Shown here one piece after another: positions 25,092 to 34,247 of a DNA stretch of 38,368 nucleotides (within the stretch, counting starts at the first letter, position 1; each line of letters begins with the position of its first letter). This DNA comes from CALELF01 sp045617925. Its GTDB lineage: Bacteria > Synergistota > Synergistia > Synergistales > Synergistaceae. The stretch lies in contig JAZLJR010000006.1 in assembly GCA_045617925.1 (NCBI GenBank), positions 1 to 38,368 on the forward strand, in the 5' to 3' direction. The notes under the pieces are model-generated. The model worked only from the letters and a program-made list of their open reading frames with translations. It had not been told where the DNA came from and made no database searches. The translations under genes were made by a program, and so were the position numbers.

Positions 25092-26561
25092 ATGCAATTT
25101 TCTTCAAAAAAAATTGTAGCAAATTTAATAGACAAGGAAGAGCAACGAATTGCTATCCTTAGGACAAATGGCAAACTTGAGGAAATTTTTATCAGTGATG
25201 GTGAAAGTTCCGACTCAATAGGCGCAATATACAAAGCTAGAATAAACAATATCGTCAGGGGCATGAATTCTGCCTTTTTGGATTTAGGTGGTGGTCAGAC
25301 TGCCTTTCTTTACCTAGGAGAAACACATGAGACCTTTACCCAAGGGCAACATGTAATTGTTCAAATTGTTAAACCTGCTGTTAAGGGAAAAGTTGCACGT
25401 GCTACAACAAAGATTTCACTTTCGTCTCATTCTTTAGTTTTACTACCTGGCGAAAGAACAGTGGGGGTTTCAAAAAATATCGCAGATGAAGCAAAAAGAG
25501 TTATTCTGCATAAGTTAGCAGCGAAAATTCGTCCTGATGGCTTTGGAGTTATCATAAGAACATTGGCACTTGAGGTGACGGAATCGGACCTTTCTTGTGA
25601 AATTGACAAATTAATTTGCAGATGGCAAAAAATTACAGACGCTTCAGCTCACCTTACGCATCCAGCCTTGCTTTACAAGGAGTCAAATTTATTAGAAAGA
25701 GTTCTTAAAAAATATTTATCAAACCAATTTGATGAGATTGTTACAGATGATGAATCGTCAGTAGATGAAATAAAAAAAATTATAGCTGACAATTTGCACA
25801 ATGTACCAATAGATGTTAATTTTTATAATAACAATACACCGCTATTTGAACTTTATGGAATAGAAAAAGAAATTACTTCGCTTCTTGAAAGAAAAGTTTG
25901 GCTTTCTTCTGGTGCTTTTCTCGTAATAGACAGAACAGAAGCACTTACCGTAATTGATGTGAATAGTGGCAAATTCATTGGTAAAAATGAGCTTGCGGAT
26001 ACTGTTCTTGCGGTAAATTTAGAAGCATGTGAGGAAATTGCAAGGCAATTGAGGTTACGTGCTATTGGTGGAATAGTAATAGTTGATTTTATAGATATGT
26101 TTTCTCGTGAAGATGCGGAGCGGGTTATTGAACAACTTGAAGCAATTTTTAAAGATGATAGGTCAAAGGTTCAGCTATACGGAATAACAAATTTAGGGCT
26201 TGCTCAAATTACAAGAAAAAAAGAACGTAAGGAACTCGCATCACTTCTTACCACAACCTGTCCCTGTTGTGGTGGAAAAGGTGTAATTCAAAAGCCACGA
26301 AGTATTGCTATTCAGATAAAAAGATTTATTAGAAAAAATATTTCTGCATCACATAAGGAAGCCTTATTGCTTGAATGTGATTCAGAAGTTGCAAATTATA
26401 TAAGGAAATATTTTCTAATTCCTTGGGAAAATGAATTTAGTGTAAAGCTCCTGTTTGTTGAGACATGTAATCTGCCAAAAGATAATTACAAGCTTTTAAC
26501 AGCAGGCACATTAGAGGAAGTAGAACAGTCAAAAGAAAATTATTTAAAGAGGAAAAAATAA
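25092..26561 (+). CDS. rng: Ribonuclease G (RNase E/G family)
   Basis: RNase G is an endoribonuclease used in 16S rRNA 5' maturation and mRNA decay. The 489-residue length is that of RNase G, not the longer RNase E. An S1 domain (about 38-120, GAIYKARINNIVRGMNSAF) is followed by the catalytic DNase I-like region with LTVIDVNSGKF and IVIVDFIDM, which hold the two catalytic Asp residues, and the zinc-link CPCCGGKG near residue 395. A KIIVNL-like start (KKIVANLIDKEEQRIAILR) also fits. It follows the DUF2344 gene, a conserved neighbourhood. Its TAA directly abuts the TTG start of smc. Confidence 0.94.
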   Translation: MQFSSKKIVANLIDKEEQRIAILRTNGKLEEIFISDGESSDSIGAIYKARINNIVRGMNSAFLDLGGGQTAFLYLGETHETFTQGQHVIVQIVKPAVKGKVARATTKISLSSHSLVLLPGERTVGVSKNIADEAKRVILHKLAAKIRPDGFGVIIRTLALEVTESDLSCEIDKLICRWQKITDASAHLTHPALLYKESNLLERVLKKYLSNQFDEIVTDDESSVDEIKKIIADNLHNVPIDVNFYNNNTPLFELYGIEKEITSLLERKVWLSSGAFLVIDRTEALTVIDVNSGKFIGKNELADTVLAVNLEACEEIARQLRLRAIGGIVIVDFIDMFSREDAERVIEQLEAIFKDDRSKVQLYGITNLGLAQITRKKERKELASLLTTTCPCCGGKGVIQKPRSIAIQIKRFIRKNISASHKEALLLECDSEVANYIRKYFLIPWENEFSVKLLFVETCNLPKDNYKLLTAGTLEEVEQSKENYLKRKK

Positions 26562-29500
26562 TTGTATATTAGTCGTTTACAACTAAAAGGATTTAAGAGT
26601 TTTGGGGGGAAGCCTCACGATCTTCAGCTTTCACCAGGCTTTACAGCGATTGTCGGTCCCAATGGCTCTGGCAAAAGCAATTTGTTAGACGCATTACGTT
26701 GGTCTCTTGGAGAAACGAGTGCGTCTCGTATTCGTATCTCCCGCCAAAGTGACTTGTTATTCTCAGGCTCTCCAACCTATACCAAGGCAAATGAGGCGGA
26801 AGTTTTATTGCAGCTGCGTGATGAAGACAAAATCTGCTCCATTCGCCGCCGTGTTACAGGCAAGGATGGCGGAACGGCACTTTTTGTCGATAATGTTCGT
26901 CATACATTGTCAGGTCTTGAGTTGGTGAAACATCAGTGGAAGCTTGAGGGCACTCGTTTTGCTTTTATTGGTCAAGGAGAGGTTCAAGAAGTTCTTAGTG
27001 CATCCCCAAGTGAAAGACGTCAAAGTTTGGAATCTCTTTTTGGAATAGATATTTATAGAAAAAAAAGGATGGAAGCGAGTGACAGACTTGCAACCGTCAG
27101 AGATGAATATGAAAAGTTACGTGGTCTTTACGTTGAGCTCTTGAATAGACGTGAAGAAATAAAGGAAGACGTCAAGAAGGCGTTGATTGCTAAAGAAATT
27201 GCAGATAAGGTAGAAGAAAATAGACGTCTTCTTTACTTTGCACAACGTAGAAAGGCAGAGGAAGCCATTGAAAAGCTAAATGAAGAAATAGAGCTTGAAA
27301 TAAAAAATGGTATGGGTGCAGCCTTTTGGGAAAATTTCTGGAAAAGTATATCCACAAGCATTAACAAAAAAATAGAAGATGCAACTAGCGGTCAAGAGAC
27401 ACAAAGGCAGGAGTTAGATTCTTGCAAAAACCGTTTTGATAATTTGACAAAATCTGGTCTTGCTTCCGCAATGAATCTTCGTTCTGCAAAAGCAATTATA
27501 AAAACTAATGGCGATGATTTATTAGAGGCAAGAGAAGATTTAAAAAAATTGCTTGAAGAGCAAAAGCTTGCGCAGGAAGCTATATCCAAAGCAAGAGAAG
27601 ATGCAAAAAAAGCAGAGGAAGAATTGAAAAAGGCAGAAGATGTCTATGCCGAATTTGAAAAAGCACTTGCAGGGGTAAAGGAAGCAAGAGAAGCTAGAGC
27701 AACAGAGCATGGCAGGCTTGATGCTGAGCTGGATAAACTTCGTGCCAAGCTCGCATATCTTGGTAAAGAGCTACTGGAAGCAAAAAACGAAAAAGAAAAA
27801 TTCCGTGAAACAACACGGCATACATTAGATGAAGAAATCAAAAAACTTAAGTTAGAACGTGATAAGGTAACTGGCGAACAGGAAGCAATAAACAAAAAAC
27901 ATATGGCAATCACGGCTCTCTGTCAAGACTTATCAACGAAACTAGGAATGGCGAAGCGCCAAACATCTTCTTTGAAGGCAGATTTGCAGGACGCTCGTGA
28001 TAATTTGGAACAGGGAATGTATCCTTCCCCTGTTCGCTTTGTGCTGTCTTCTGCAAAACTTGGTAGAATTGATGCAAAACCGTGTGCCTTGATTGATGCA
28101 ATGAATGTGCCAGCAGAATTGGCTATTGCTCTTGAGGCATATCTTGGAGGCAGGCAATTTCAGCTATTTGTAGAGACAATTGATGAAGCGAGACTTTGCA
28201 TTGACAGGTTAAAACAAAAGCAAGAAGGCACTGCGACCTTCTTGCCACTTGAACGTGCAAAGCCACGTACACCAAACAGGTCTTATCCATTGCCAAAAGC
28301 AGGTATAGTTGGTTTTGCTGTTGACCTTATAAAAATTAGCAATAAATGGAGAGACTGTATTGAACACAATTTGGGTGATCTCTTAATAGTTGAAAATTTT
28401 GAGACTGCAACGCGTTTGGTGCGTGAAGGATTCAAGGCACCTATTGTTACACTTGAAGGTGATGTGTTCCAACCAGGTGGAACTATTTCTGGTGGTAGAA
28501 GCAAAAGAAGTGGAAAAACGCTCGAAATGAGGGTGCAGGTTGATGCCTTGGAGGAAAAGTTTAATGCTTCCTATGCTGCATTGCAGGAACTTGCGAAAAA
28601 GTATAAGGTGTCTTCTGAAGACGAAGCAAAGGTTGCAGAGCAAAAGGAAGAATTTACCAAAAAAGTCCGTGAAATTAACGGCAAAATTGCTGTGGCCGAA
28701 GACGATTTAGAAAGACTGGAACGCGAACAAAAGCACAGACAAACTGAGACAAACAGAATTTTAACAACCTTGAAACTCGAAGGTAAAAATTGGATAACAA
28801 TATTAGATAACATTGCTCAATTGGAAGCTGAACAAGATGAAGAAGTTGACATTCCAGATGACAAAGAACTAATTGAAAACAGAGAAAAAGCTCGTGCAAA
28901 GGCAATGCTTGCTGCAAGTGAGATCTCTAAAAATTTTGCTTTGGCAGAGAGAACAGTTCGTGAAGTCAGCTCAGCTAATGAAAGAATAAGACATCTTGAA
29001 GAAGAATATAATGAGGCGGTAAGCACACAAGCACAGTCAAAAGCTGATCTTGCTAGAATGGGCAAGAGCTGGCTTGATGTGTTTTATCAAAAGCAGAAAA
29101 TTGAGGACATACTTGAAAAATCGAGCAAGGGTTATAAAAAATATGAGCGGATTAGACTTTTTGCTGCTAAACGTTTGCTAGTTTCTCAAAACACTGCAAT
29201 GCAACAAAATGAAAATTTAAACAAGAAAAAAGACAAAATTGCTAATTATGAACAGGAAATAATAGACCTTACAAACACATGGGATGAGCGTTTCCCCTAC
29301 AGCAAGGATATCGTAATAGAATTTAATCTAGAAGACTTGAAAAAGCAAACAAGAGATTACGAAAGGAAATTGCGTGGACTTGGTGAAGTCAATATGGGAG
29401 CTCTCTCGGAAGACGAATCTCTTGAAAAAAGAACAGGAAAACTTGGTGAAGATTTGGCAGATGTTGAAAATAGCGCTGCGGAGATTGAACGCCTCATAAC

Positions 29501-29981
29501 TGATGCAGATATGATGGCATATACAAAATTTACTGCGGCACTTGACAAGGTTGATGAAAAATTCACATATCTTTTCAAAAAGTTATTTGGTGGTGGAGAA
29601 GCACATCTTGTTATGACAGATGGTGCTACAATTTGGAATTGTGGTGTTGAAGTTAAGGCACAACTTCCGGGCAAACAGAGCCAGGTTTTAAATCAGTATT
29701 CTGGTGGTGAAAGGGCGCTTATTTCTATTGCACTTCTTTTTGCAACTATGGATGTTGCAGGAAGTCCACTTGCAGTTTTGGATGAGGTTGATGCTGCACT
29801 TGACGAAGCGAATTTAAAGCGTTTCTCACAATTGACAAAGGAATATGCGAAGGAGCGCCAAATCTTAGCAATGACCCACAGACGTGTCACAATGGAAGGT
29901 GCAGATGTGCTCTATGGTGTTACATTGCAGGAGCCAGGGCTTTCGCAAATAGTTGGTGTAAAACTGGACGATTGGGATTAA
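26562..29981 (+). CDS. smc: Chromosome segregation/condensation protein SMC
   Basis: SMC dimers organise and help separate the chromosome, normally with ScpA and ScpB. The 1139-residue protein has N-terminal Walker A GPNGSGKSNLLDALRW (about 32-47), long coiled coils rich in Glu, Lys and Ala (about 165-470 and 650-960), a hinge (about 475-645, LIDAMNVPAELAIALEAYLG... GGTISGGRS), then the ABC signature YSGGERALISIALLF and Walker B LAVLDEVDAALDEAN. Q-loop FIGQGEVQEVLSASPSERR is present. Start is TTG at 26562 directly after the rng stop, with GAGG about 9 bases before; the canonical opening (MYISRLQLKGFKSF) supports it. No scpAB lie in the window. Confidence 0.95.
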   Translation: MYISRLQLKGFKSFGGKPHDLQLSPGFTAIVGPNGSGKSNLLDALRWSLGETSASRIRISRQSDLLFSGSPTYTKANEAEVLLQLRDEDKICSIRRRVTGKDGGTALFVDNVRHTLSGLELVKHQWKLEGTRFAFIGQGEVQEVLSASPSERRQSLESLFGIDIYRKKRMEASDRLATVRDEYEKLRGLYVELLNRREEIKEDVKKALIAKEIADKVEENRRLLYFAQRRKAEEAIEKLNEEIELEIKNGMGAAFWENFWKSISTSINKKIEDATSGQETQRQELDSCKNRFDNLTKSGLASAMNLRSAKAIIKTNGDDLLEAREDLKKLLEEQKLAQEAISKAREDAKKAEEELKKAEDVYAEFEKALAGVKEAREARATEHGRLDAELDKLRAKLAYLGKELLEAKNEKEKFRETTRHTLDEEIKKLKLERDKVTGEQEAINKKHMAITALCQDLSTKLGMAKRQTSSLKADLQDARDNLEQGMYPSPVRFVLSSAKLGRIDAKPCALIDAMNVPAELAIALEAYLGGRQFQLFVETIDEARLCIDRLKQKQEGTATFLPLERAKPRTPNRSYPLPKAGIVGFAVDLIKISNKWRDCIEHNLGDLLIVENFETATRLVREGFKAPIVTLEGDVFQPGGTISGGRSKRSGKTLEMRVQVDALEEKFNASYAALQELAKKYKVSSEDEAKVAEQKEEFTKKVREINGKIAVAEDDLERLEREQKHRQTETNRILTTLKLEGKNWITILDNIAQLEAEQDEEVDIPDDKELIENREKARAKAMLAASEISKNFALAERTVREVSSANERIRHLEEEYNEAVSTQAQSKADLARMGKSWLDVFYQKQKIEDILEKSSKGYKKYERIRLFAAKRLLVSQNTAMQQNENLNKKKDKIANYEQEIIDLTNTWDERFPYSKDIVIEFNLEDLKKQTRDYERKLRGLGEVNMGALSEDESLEKRTGKLGEDLADVENSAAEIERLITDADMMAYTKFTAALDKVDEKFTYLFKKLFGGGEAHLVMTDGATIWNCGVEVKAQLPGKQSQVLNQYSGGERALISIALLFATMDVAGSPLAVLDEVDAALDEANLKRFSQLTKEYAKERQILAMTHRRVTMEGADVLYGVTLQEPGLSQIVGVKLDDWD

Positions 29982-29991
29982 TGGAATAATA

Positions 29992-30714
29992 ATGTTGGAT
30001 TGCGAAACACATGACCTTTTGTCTGGAAAACTAAAAATTTTACAACCAAGCAATTCTGATTGTCTTCGTGTTAATTTAGACACGATGCTTTTGGCATATT
30101 TTACGCAAAATGACAACTTGAAAAAAAATGAACGAGTGTTAGAGCTTTGCACGGGACATGGTGCAATTTCTCTAATCTTGGCGTGTAAAGGATTTAGCCT
30201 TTCAGCTTGTGATATAAATACCGATCTCGTTGAAATTGCAAAACAAAATGCAAGGTTAAACAATCTTGATATAAATTTTTTTGCGCAGGATGTAAAAAAT
30301 TACAAGAGTTGGGGCAAATGTGAGGAATATGACAGAATTGTTGTAAATCCGCCATATTTTGAGCAGAATATGGTTCAATGTAGTGTGAGTGAAGCTCGTG
30401 CCTTGGCTAACAATGGTGTTGCGCTTTCACTTGAAGCATTGCTACAGGCAGTAAAATATTTGCTTCGTAATAGAGGTAAATTTAACCTAATCATAAATGC
30501 TGGTAGAGTGACGGAGCTTTTGACAATGTTAGAGGAAATGAAAATGCCTGCAAAGAAGCTGCGTTTAGTTCATGCAAAGCCGTCAAAAGAGTCCTATATA
30601 TGTTTTGTTTCTGCCATGAAGGGAGCGAAAACTGGCGTAAAAATTTTACCACCATTGTTTGTAAAGGATGAAACAGGACATGATACATCTGAGTTAGGAG
30701 AGGCTTACAAATGA
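29992..30714 (+). CDS. TrmN6-like (COG4123) tRNA adenine N6-methyltransferase
   Basis: A 240-residue class I SAM-dependent methyltransferase. SAM-binding motif I is VLELCTGHGAISLILA (about residue 48) and the amino-methyltransferase catalytic motif is NPPYFEQN. In this family the motif is followed by residues contacting adenine, and Escherichia coli TrmN6 methylates A37 of tRNA1-Val. The gene is 4 bases upstream-overlapped with rsmI, the 16S rRNA methyltransferase gene, and this pair is common. Target specificity is inferred from family only. The ribosome site before 29992 is weak. Confidence 0.83.
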   Translation: MLDCETHDLLSGKLKILQPSNSDCLRVNLDTMLLAYFTQNDNLKKNERVLELCTGHGAISLILACKGFSLSACDINTDLVEIAKQNARLNNLDINFFAQDVKNYKSWGKCEEYDRIVVNPPYFEQNMVQCSVSEARALANNGVALSLEALLQAVKYLLRNRGKFNLIINAGRVTELLTMLEEMKMPAKKLRLVHAKPSKESYICFVSAMKGAKTGVKILPPLFVKDETGHDTSELGEAYK

Positions 30715-31523
30715 GTTTAACCCTTGTGCCAACACCTATTGGCAATTTGGACGATATAACATTGCGTGCCTTGAAGGTGCTAAAGGAAGCTGACATTATA
30801 GCCTGTGAAGATACACGCCACAGTTTGCAGTTATTGAATCATTATGATATTTCAAAGCCGTTAATTTCCTGCTACAAGGAAAACGAAAGAGCTAGAGCAA
30901 AGGAAATAATTGCATTACTCAAAGAAGGAAAAAAAATCGCAATGGTGTCTGATGCTGGCACTCCGGGAATTTCTGATCCTGGTGCTGCGCTAGTTCGTTC
31001 TTGCCTTGAAAATAATATTGAGGTTGATTGTTTGCCTGGGGCGACAGCGGTAATTCCGGCACTTGTTATGTCCGGACTCCCAACTGAAAATTTTTATTTC
31101 TTTGGATTTTTGGCAGGGACCGACAAGGAAAAGAAAAATTCTCTAGAAAAAATAAAAAAAATACAATCAACACTGATATTTTACATTGCACCACATAAAC
31201 TCAAGAAAGAATTAGACATTCTGTTTCAGGTTCTTGGGGAACGCAAATTTGTTTTGGTAAAAGAAATTTCAAAAATTCACCAAACTCGAATTACTGGTAT
31301 ATTAAGCAATTTGTCGGCTGACCTTGATAACATAAAGGGTGAATTTGTTTGTATAGTGGAAGGGGCAACAAATGTTGTGCAACTGGATGATGATGAGTGG
31401 AAAGAAGAAGCAGAGAAATTGAAAAAAGAAGGGACATCCTTAAAAGATATTTCTCAAAAGATATGTGATGACTTTGGTGTAGCAAAAAATTTGGTAAAAA
31501 AATATATATTGAGCATTGAATAG
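30711..31523 (+). CDS. rsmI: 16S rRNA 2'-O-ribose C1402 methyltransferase RsmI
   Basis: RsmI methylates the ribose of C1402 in the 16S rRNA decoding centre. The 270-residue protein has all family marks: LVPTPIGNLDDITLRAL, EADIIACEDTRHS, SDAGTPGISDPG, LPGATAVIPAL and FYFFGFL, with a C-terminal helical part. It starts within the stop of the preceding methyltransferase gene (ATGA overlap) with TTAGGAG upstream. Confidence 0.95.
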   Translation: MSLTLVPTPIGNLDDITLRALKVLKEADIIACEDTRHSLQLLNHYDISKPLISCYKENERARAKEIIALLKEGKKIAMVSDAGTPGISDPGAALVRSCLENNIEVDCLPGATAVIPALVMSGLPTENFYFFGFLAGTDKEKKNSLEKIKKIQSTLIFYIAPHKLKKELDILFQVLGERKFVLVKEISKIHQTRITGILSNLSADLDNIKGEFVCIVEGATNVVQLDDDEWKEEAEKLKKEGTSLKDISQKICDDFGVAKNLVKKYILSIE

Positions 31524-31538
31524 AGCAGGAGGCAAATT

Positions 31539-33494
31539 ATGGATAGGGATAAGACTTTTTATATCACGACCCCAATTTATTATGTTAACGATGTGCCACA
31601 TATTGGACATGCCTATACAACCATAGCTGCGGACGTGTTAGACAGATGGTATACATCTGGTGGTCATGATAGTTATTTCTTGACTGGGACAGATGAACAT
31701 GGTCAAAAAATTGAGCAATCGGCAGAGAAAAGAGGCATGACACCGAAAGAACTTTGTGACGAAGTTGTGCAAAATTTCAAACGCCTTTGGCAAACCTTAA
31801 ATATACAAAATGATGATTTCATCAGGACAACAGATAAACGACATGAGGAAGTTGTGCAAGAGGTCTTTCGTCGTCTTTTAGCACAGGGTGATGTATATAA
31901 AGGAGAGTATGAAGGCTGGTATTGTGTGCCATGCGAAACCTACGTTCCTGAGGCTCAAATGGCAGAGGGAAATACTTGTCCAGACTGTCATCGCCCTCTG
32001 ACAAAAATGACTGAAGAAACCTATTTCTTCCGCCTTTCAAAATATCAAGATGCTCTCTTGGATTACTACGAAAAGAATAAAGATGCGATTTTGCCACATG
32101 AGCGTTATAACGAAGTTGTTAGCTTTATAAAAAGTGGCTTGAAGGATCAGTCTATTTCGCGGACAACATTGAAGTGGGGAATCCCTCTTCCAGGGGACGA
32201 CCGTCATGTAATTTACGTTTGGTTTGATGCTCTGATTAACTATCTTTCTGCAATGGATTTTCCAAAGGAAGATGGTAAATGGAAAAAATATTGGCCGTCT
32301 GTCCGTCATTTAGTGGGAAAAGATATAATCCGTTTCCACTGTGTGATTTGGCCGGCAATGCTTTTGGCTCTTGGTGTGAATCCGCCTGTTCGTGTCTTTG
32401 CTCATGGTTGGTGGACAGTTGACGGAGAAAAGATGTCAAAGTCTTTGGGAAATGTAGTTGATCCATTTGAAATGACAGAGCTTTTCTCACGTGACAGTTT
32501 TAGATATTTCTTGCTCCGTGAAGTTCCATTTGGTCAGGATGGGAATTTCTCAGAAATGGCTATGGTAAGCCGTGTCAATAGCGATTTGGCAAATGACCTT
32601 GGCAACTTGCTTTCACGTTCCTTGCAGATGATACAAAAATATAGGAATGGTGTTTTGCCAGATTTTTCCGAAATAACGGAGCTCGATACGGAGATAAAAA
32701 ATTTGGCAGAAGCAACGGTTGACGAGATGGAAGAGCAACTTGACAGATTTGCTTTTGATGAAGCATTGAAAACTCTTTGGAAATTGATTTCTCGTGCCAA
32801 TAAATACATTGATGAAACAGAGCCATGGAAACTTGGCAAGGAAAATAATGCTGCAAGACTTGACACAGTGCTACGCACTCTTTGGGAAGTTTTAAGAGAT
32901 GTATCTGTTTTGCTTGCGCCATTTATGCCAGATACAGCGGAAAAGATGACGGCACAGCTGGGCATTGAGCCGATAAAAAGAATTGACTGGGCATGGGGGA
33001 AGGTAAATTGCCCTGTCACAATTGCAAGAGGTGAGAATCTTTTCCCACGTCTTGACCTTGTGCAATGGGAAAAAGAAAAGGCTGAACGTGATGCAAAAAA
33101 GCGTGCAAAAGCAGCCGGAATTTTAAATTCAAATTTTAAATTTGAACCCTTGGCGGCAGAAATTTCAATAGAAGATTTCAAAAAAGTTGATTTGCGTGTG
33201 GCACTCATTGAAAGTGTAACGCCTGTGCCAAAGGCAGACAAACTCTATAAGCTGGAATTAAATTTGGGATTTGAAAAAAGATTTGTAGTGTCTGGCATAC
33301 GTCAATACTATGCCCCGGAAGACCTTGTCGGTAAGAAAGCAATTATTGTGGCAAACTTAAAGCCAGCAAGAATTCGTGGGGTAGATAGCAAGGGTATGAT
33401 TTTGGCTGCAGATAATCCAGATAAACAAAAGGAAGATATTTCGATTGTTACAATCTTGGATACAGATATGCCACAGGGTGCCCGTGTTTGCTAG
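31539..33494 (+). CDS. metG: Methionyl-tRNA synthetase with C-terminal tRNA-binding domain
   Basis: Charges tRNA-Met. The 651-residue form carries the class I HIGH motif (VPHIGHAYTTIAADV), one zinc knuckle-type pair set (CVPCETYVPE... CPDCHRP), KMSKSLGN, an anticodon-binding helical domain (about 380-520), and a C-terminal EMAP/Trbp111-type OB fold (about 550-651, FKKVDLRVALIESVTPVPKA) used for dimerisation and tRNA binding. AGGAGG lies 7 bases before the ATG. It follows rsmI by 15 bases. Confidence 0.97.
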   Translation: MDRDKTFYITTPIYYVNDVPHIGHAYTTIAADVLDRWYTSGGHDSYFLTGTDEHGQKIEQSAEKRGMTPKELCDEVVQNFKRLWQTLNIQNDDFIRTTDKRHEEVVQEVFRRLLAQGDVYKGEYEGWYCVPCETYVPEAQMAEGNTCPDCHRPLTKMTEETYFFRLSKYQDALLDYYEKNKDAILPHERYNEVVSFIKSGLKDQSISRTTLKWGIPLPGDDRHVIYVWFDALINYLSAMDFPKEDGKWKKYWPSVRHLVGKDIIRFHCVIWPAMLLALGVNPPVRVFAHGWWTVDGEKMSKSLGNVVDPFEMTELFSRDSFRYFLLREVPFGQDGNFSEMAMVSRVNSDLANDLGNLLSRSLQMIQKYRNGVLPDFSEITELDTEIKNLAEATVDEMEEQLDRFAFDEALKTLWKLISRANKYIDETEPWKLGKENNAARLDTVLRTLWEVLRDVSVLLAPFMPDTAEKMTAQLGIEPIKRIDWAWGKVNCPVTIARGENLFPRLDLVQWEKEKAERDAKKRAKAAGILNSNFKFEPLAAEISIEDFKKVDLRVALIESVTPVPKADKLYKLELNLGFEKRFVVSGIRQYYAPEDLVGKKAIIVANLKPARIRGVDSKGMILAADNPDKQKEDISIVTILDTDMPQGARVC

Positions 33495-33522
33495 TGCATA
33501 GAATTATTAGGAAAATTTTTCT

Positions 33523-33933
33523 ATGAATATTCTTGTTATAGATGCTCAAGGTGGCGGAATTGGACGCTCACTTATAGAAGCGATAAAAGAAAAAATCCCC
33601 ACTGCTGTTATAACGGCTGTAGGAACAAATACGGTGGCAACATCTGCCATGATAAAAGCTGGTGCTGATAATGTTGCAACTGGAGAAAATGCGGTGGTTG
33701 TCGGTTGTCGCCGTGCTGATGTGATAGTTGGTCCAATTGGAATTGTAATTGCGGATGCTTTGTATGGTGAGATTACGCCTGCAATGGCATTGGCGGTAGG
33801 GCAGAGTAAGGCAAAACGTATTTTAATCCCAGTTAATCACTGTGATAACATTATCGTTGGTGTCTCTGACCTTTCAATGGCGAAATTGATGGACAATGTA
33901 TTAAGAGAACTTATGCAAATTAAAAACAATTAA
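33523..33933 (+). CDS. DUF3842 protein, unknown function
   Basis: A 136-residue cytoplasmic protein recognisable as DUF3842. It has a Rossmann-like opening with a glycine loop (ILVIDAQGGGIGRSLIEAI), then AVGTNTVATSAMIKAGAD, VVVGCRRADVIVGPIGI, ADALYGEITPAMA and a conserved-looking LIPVNHCDNIIVGV with a His-Cys pair near the end. The glycine loop suggests nucleotide or dinucleotide binding, but no function is established. It sits 28 bases after metG and before the leader of the membrane-protein/lar region; no terminator separates it clearly from that leader. Confidence 0.8.
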   Translation: MNILVIDAQGGGIGRSLIEAIKEKIPTAVITAVGTNTVATSAMIKAGADNVATGENAVVVGCRRADVIVGPIGIVIADALYGEITPAMALAVGQSKAKRILIPVNHCDNIIVGVSDLSMAKLMDNVLRELMQIKNN

Positions 33934-34009
33934 AAATTTATTTTGACGGATAAACATTTAAGTAGTCAAACGAAATGCATGAAAAACCTTGTATCAATAT
34001 TTTTTTAGG

Positions 34010-34077
34010 TATAATGGCGAAAAATTTTGAGAGTTTTTTCAAGTTGAATTGACACATGAAGCAAAAAATGTTAGGAT
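34010..34077 (+). promoter_or_regulatory. Candidate promoter elements in the leader upstream of the small membrane proteins
   Basis: Two possible promoters: a consensus TATAAT at 34010-34015 without a good -35, and a perfect TTGACA at 34049-34054 with TAGGAT (34072-34077) 17 bases on. Either would give a leader RNA of about 160-230 bases before the ATG at 34248. The rest of 33934-34009 holds nothing I recognise. Confidence 0.5.
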
Positions 34078-34140
34078 AATGCCGTCAGGCAGGAAGCTTG
34101 GCTAGGATGCAGAAGCGTCTATTTTCAAATTAAAATTAGT
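34078..34140 (+). ncRNA. Candidate structured leader or small RNA segment, class unknown
   Basis: A locally GC-richer patch in an AT-rich gap. It contains a TGCC/GGCA hairpin (34080-34091), a possible GCTT/AAGC stem (34096-34116) and a second TAGGAT (34103-34108) echoing the one at 34072. Followed by the long hairpin at 34147-34226, it has the layout of an aptamer plus expression platform, or of an independent small RNA. I cannot match it to a known riboswitch, SRP RNA or other RNA family by eye. Confidence 0.3.
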
Positions 34141-34146
34141 AAAATA

Positions 34147-34226
34147 CAGATGAATATGTATACACAGAAGGTATGCAGTTTCTCAGAAGGGAAATTGTAT
34201 GCCTTCTTTTTGTATACAGTCATCTG
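34147..34226 (+). terminator. 80-base extended hairpin with internal T-run (terminator or attenuator)
   Basis: Three nested stems: CAGATGA/TCATCTG (34147-34153 with 34220-34226), GTATACA/TGTATAC (34158-34164 with 34211-34217), and a 17-pair core (34166-34182 with 34191-34207, three G-T pairs) around an 8-base loop. About 31 pairs in all. Five T follow the core (34207-34211), so the core alone looks like an intrinsic terminator. It ends just before the AAGGAGGA ribosome site (34232) of the next gene. Confidence 0.75.
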
Positions 34227-34247
34227 AAATTAAGGAGGAAAATAAAA

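Noticed and set aside
27200..29400. Possible repeats in the Lys/Glu/Ala-rich middle of smc
   Set aside because: They are explained by coiled-coil composition rather than DNA repeats.
32534..33241. Long antisense open frame (235 codons) within metG
   Set aside because: metG is certain on the + strand; the antisense product is Ser-rich, without domains, as expected for a shadow frame.
34078..34140. Resemblance to the SRP RNA domain IV (GTCAGG...GGAAG...) or to a NiCo riboswitch core
   Set aside because: Only short fragments match; spacing of the SRP GGAA loop is wrong and the NiCo four-way junction pattern as I know it is not visible. Left as unclassified.
34173..34247. Upstream ATG at 34173 as start of small membrane protein A
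   Set aside because: It lies inside the long hairpin, has no ribosome site, and 34248 has AAGGAGGA at ideal spacing.
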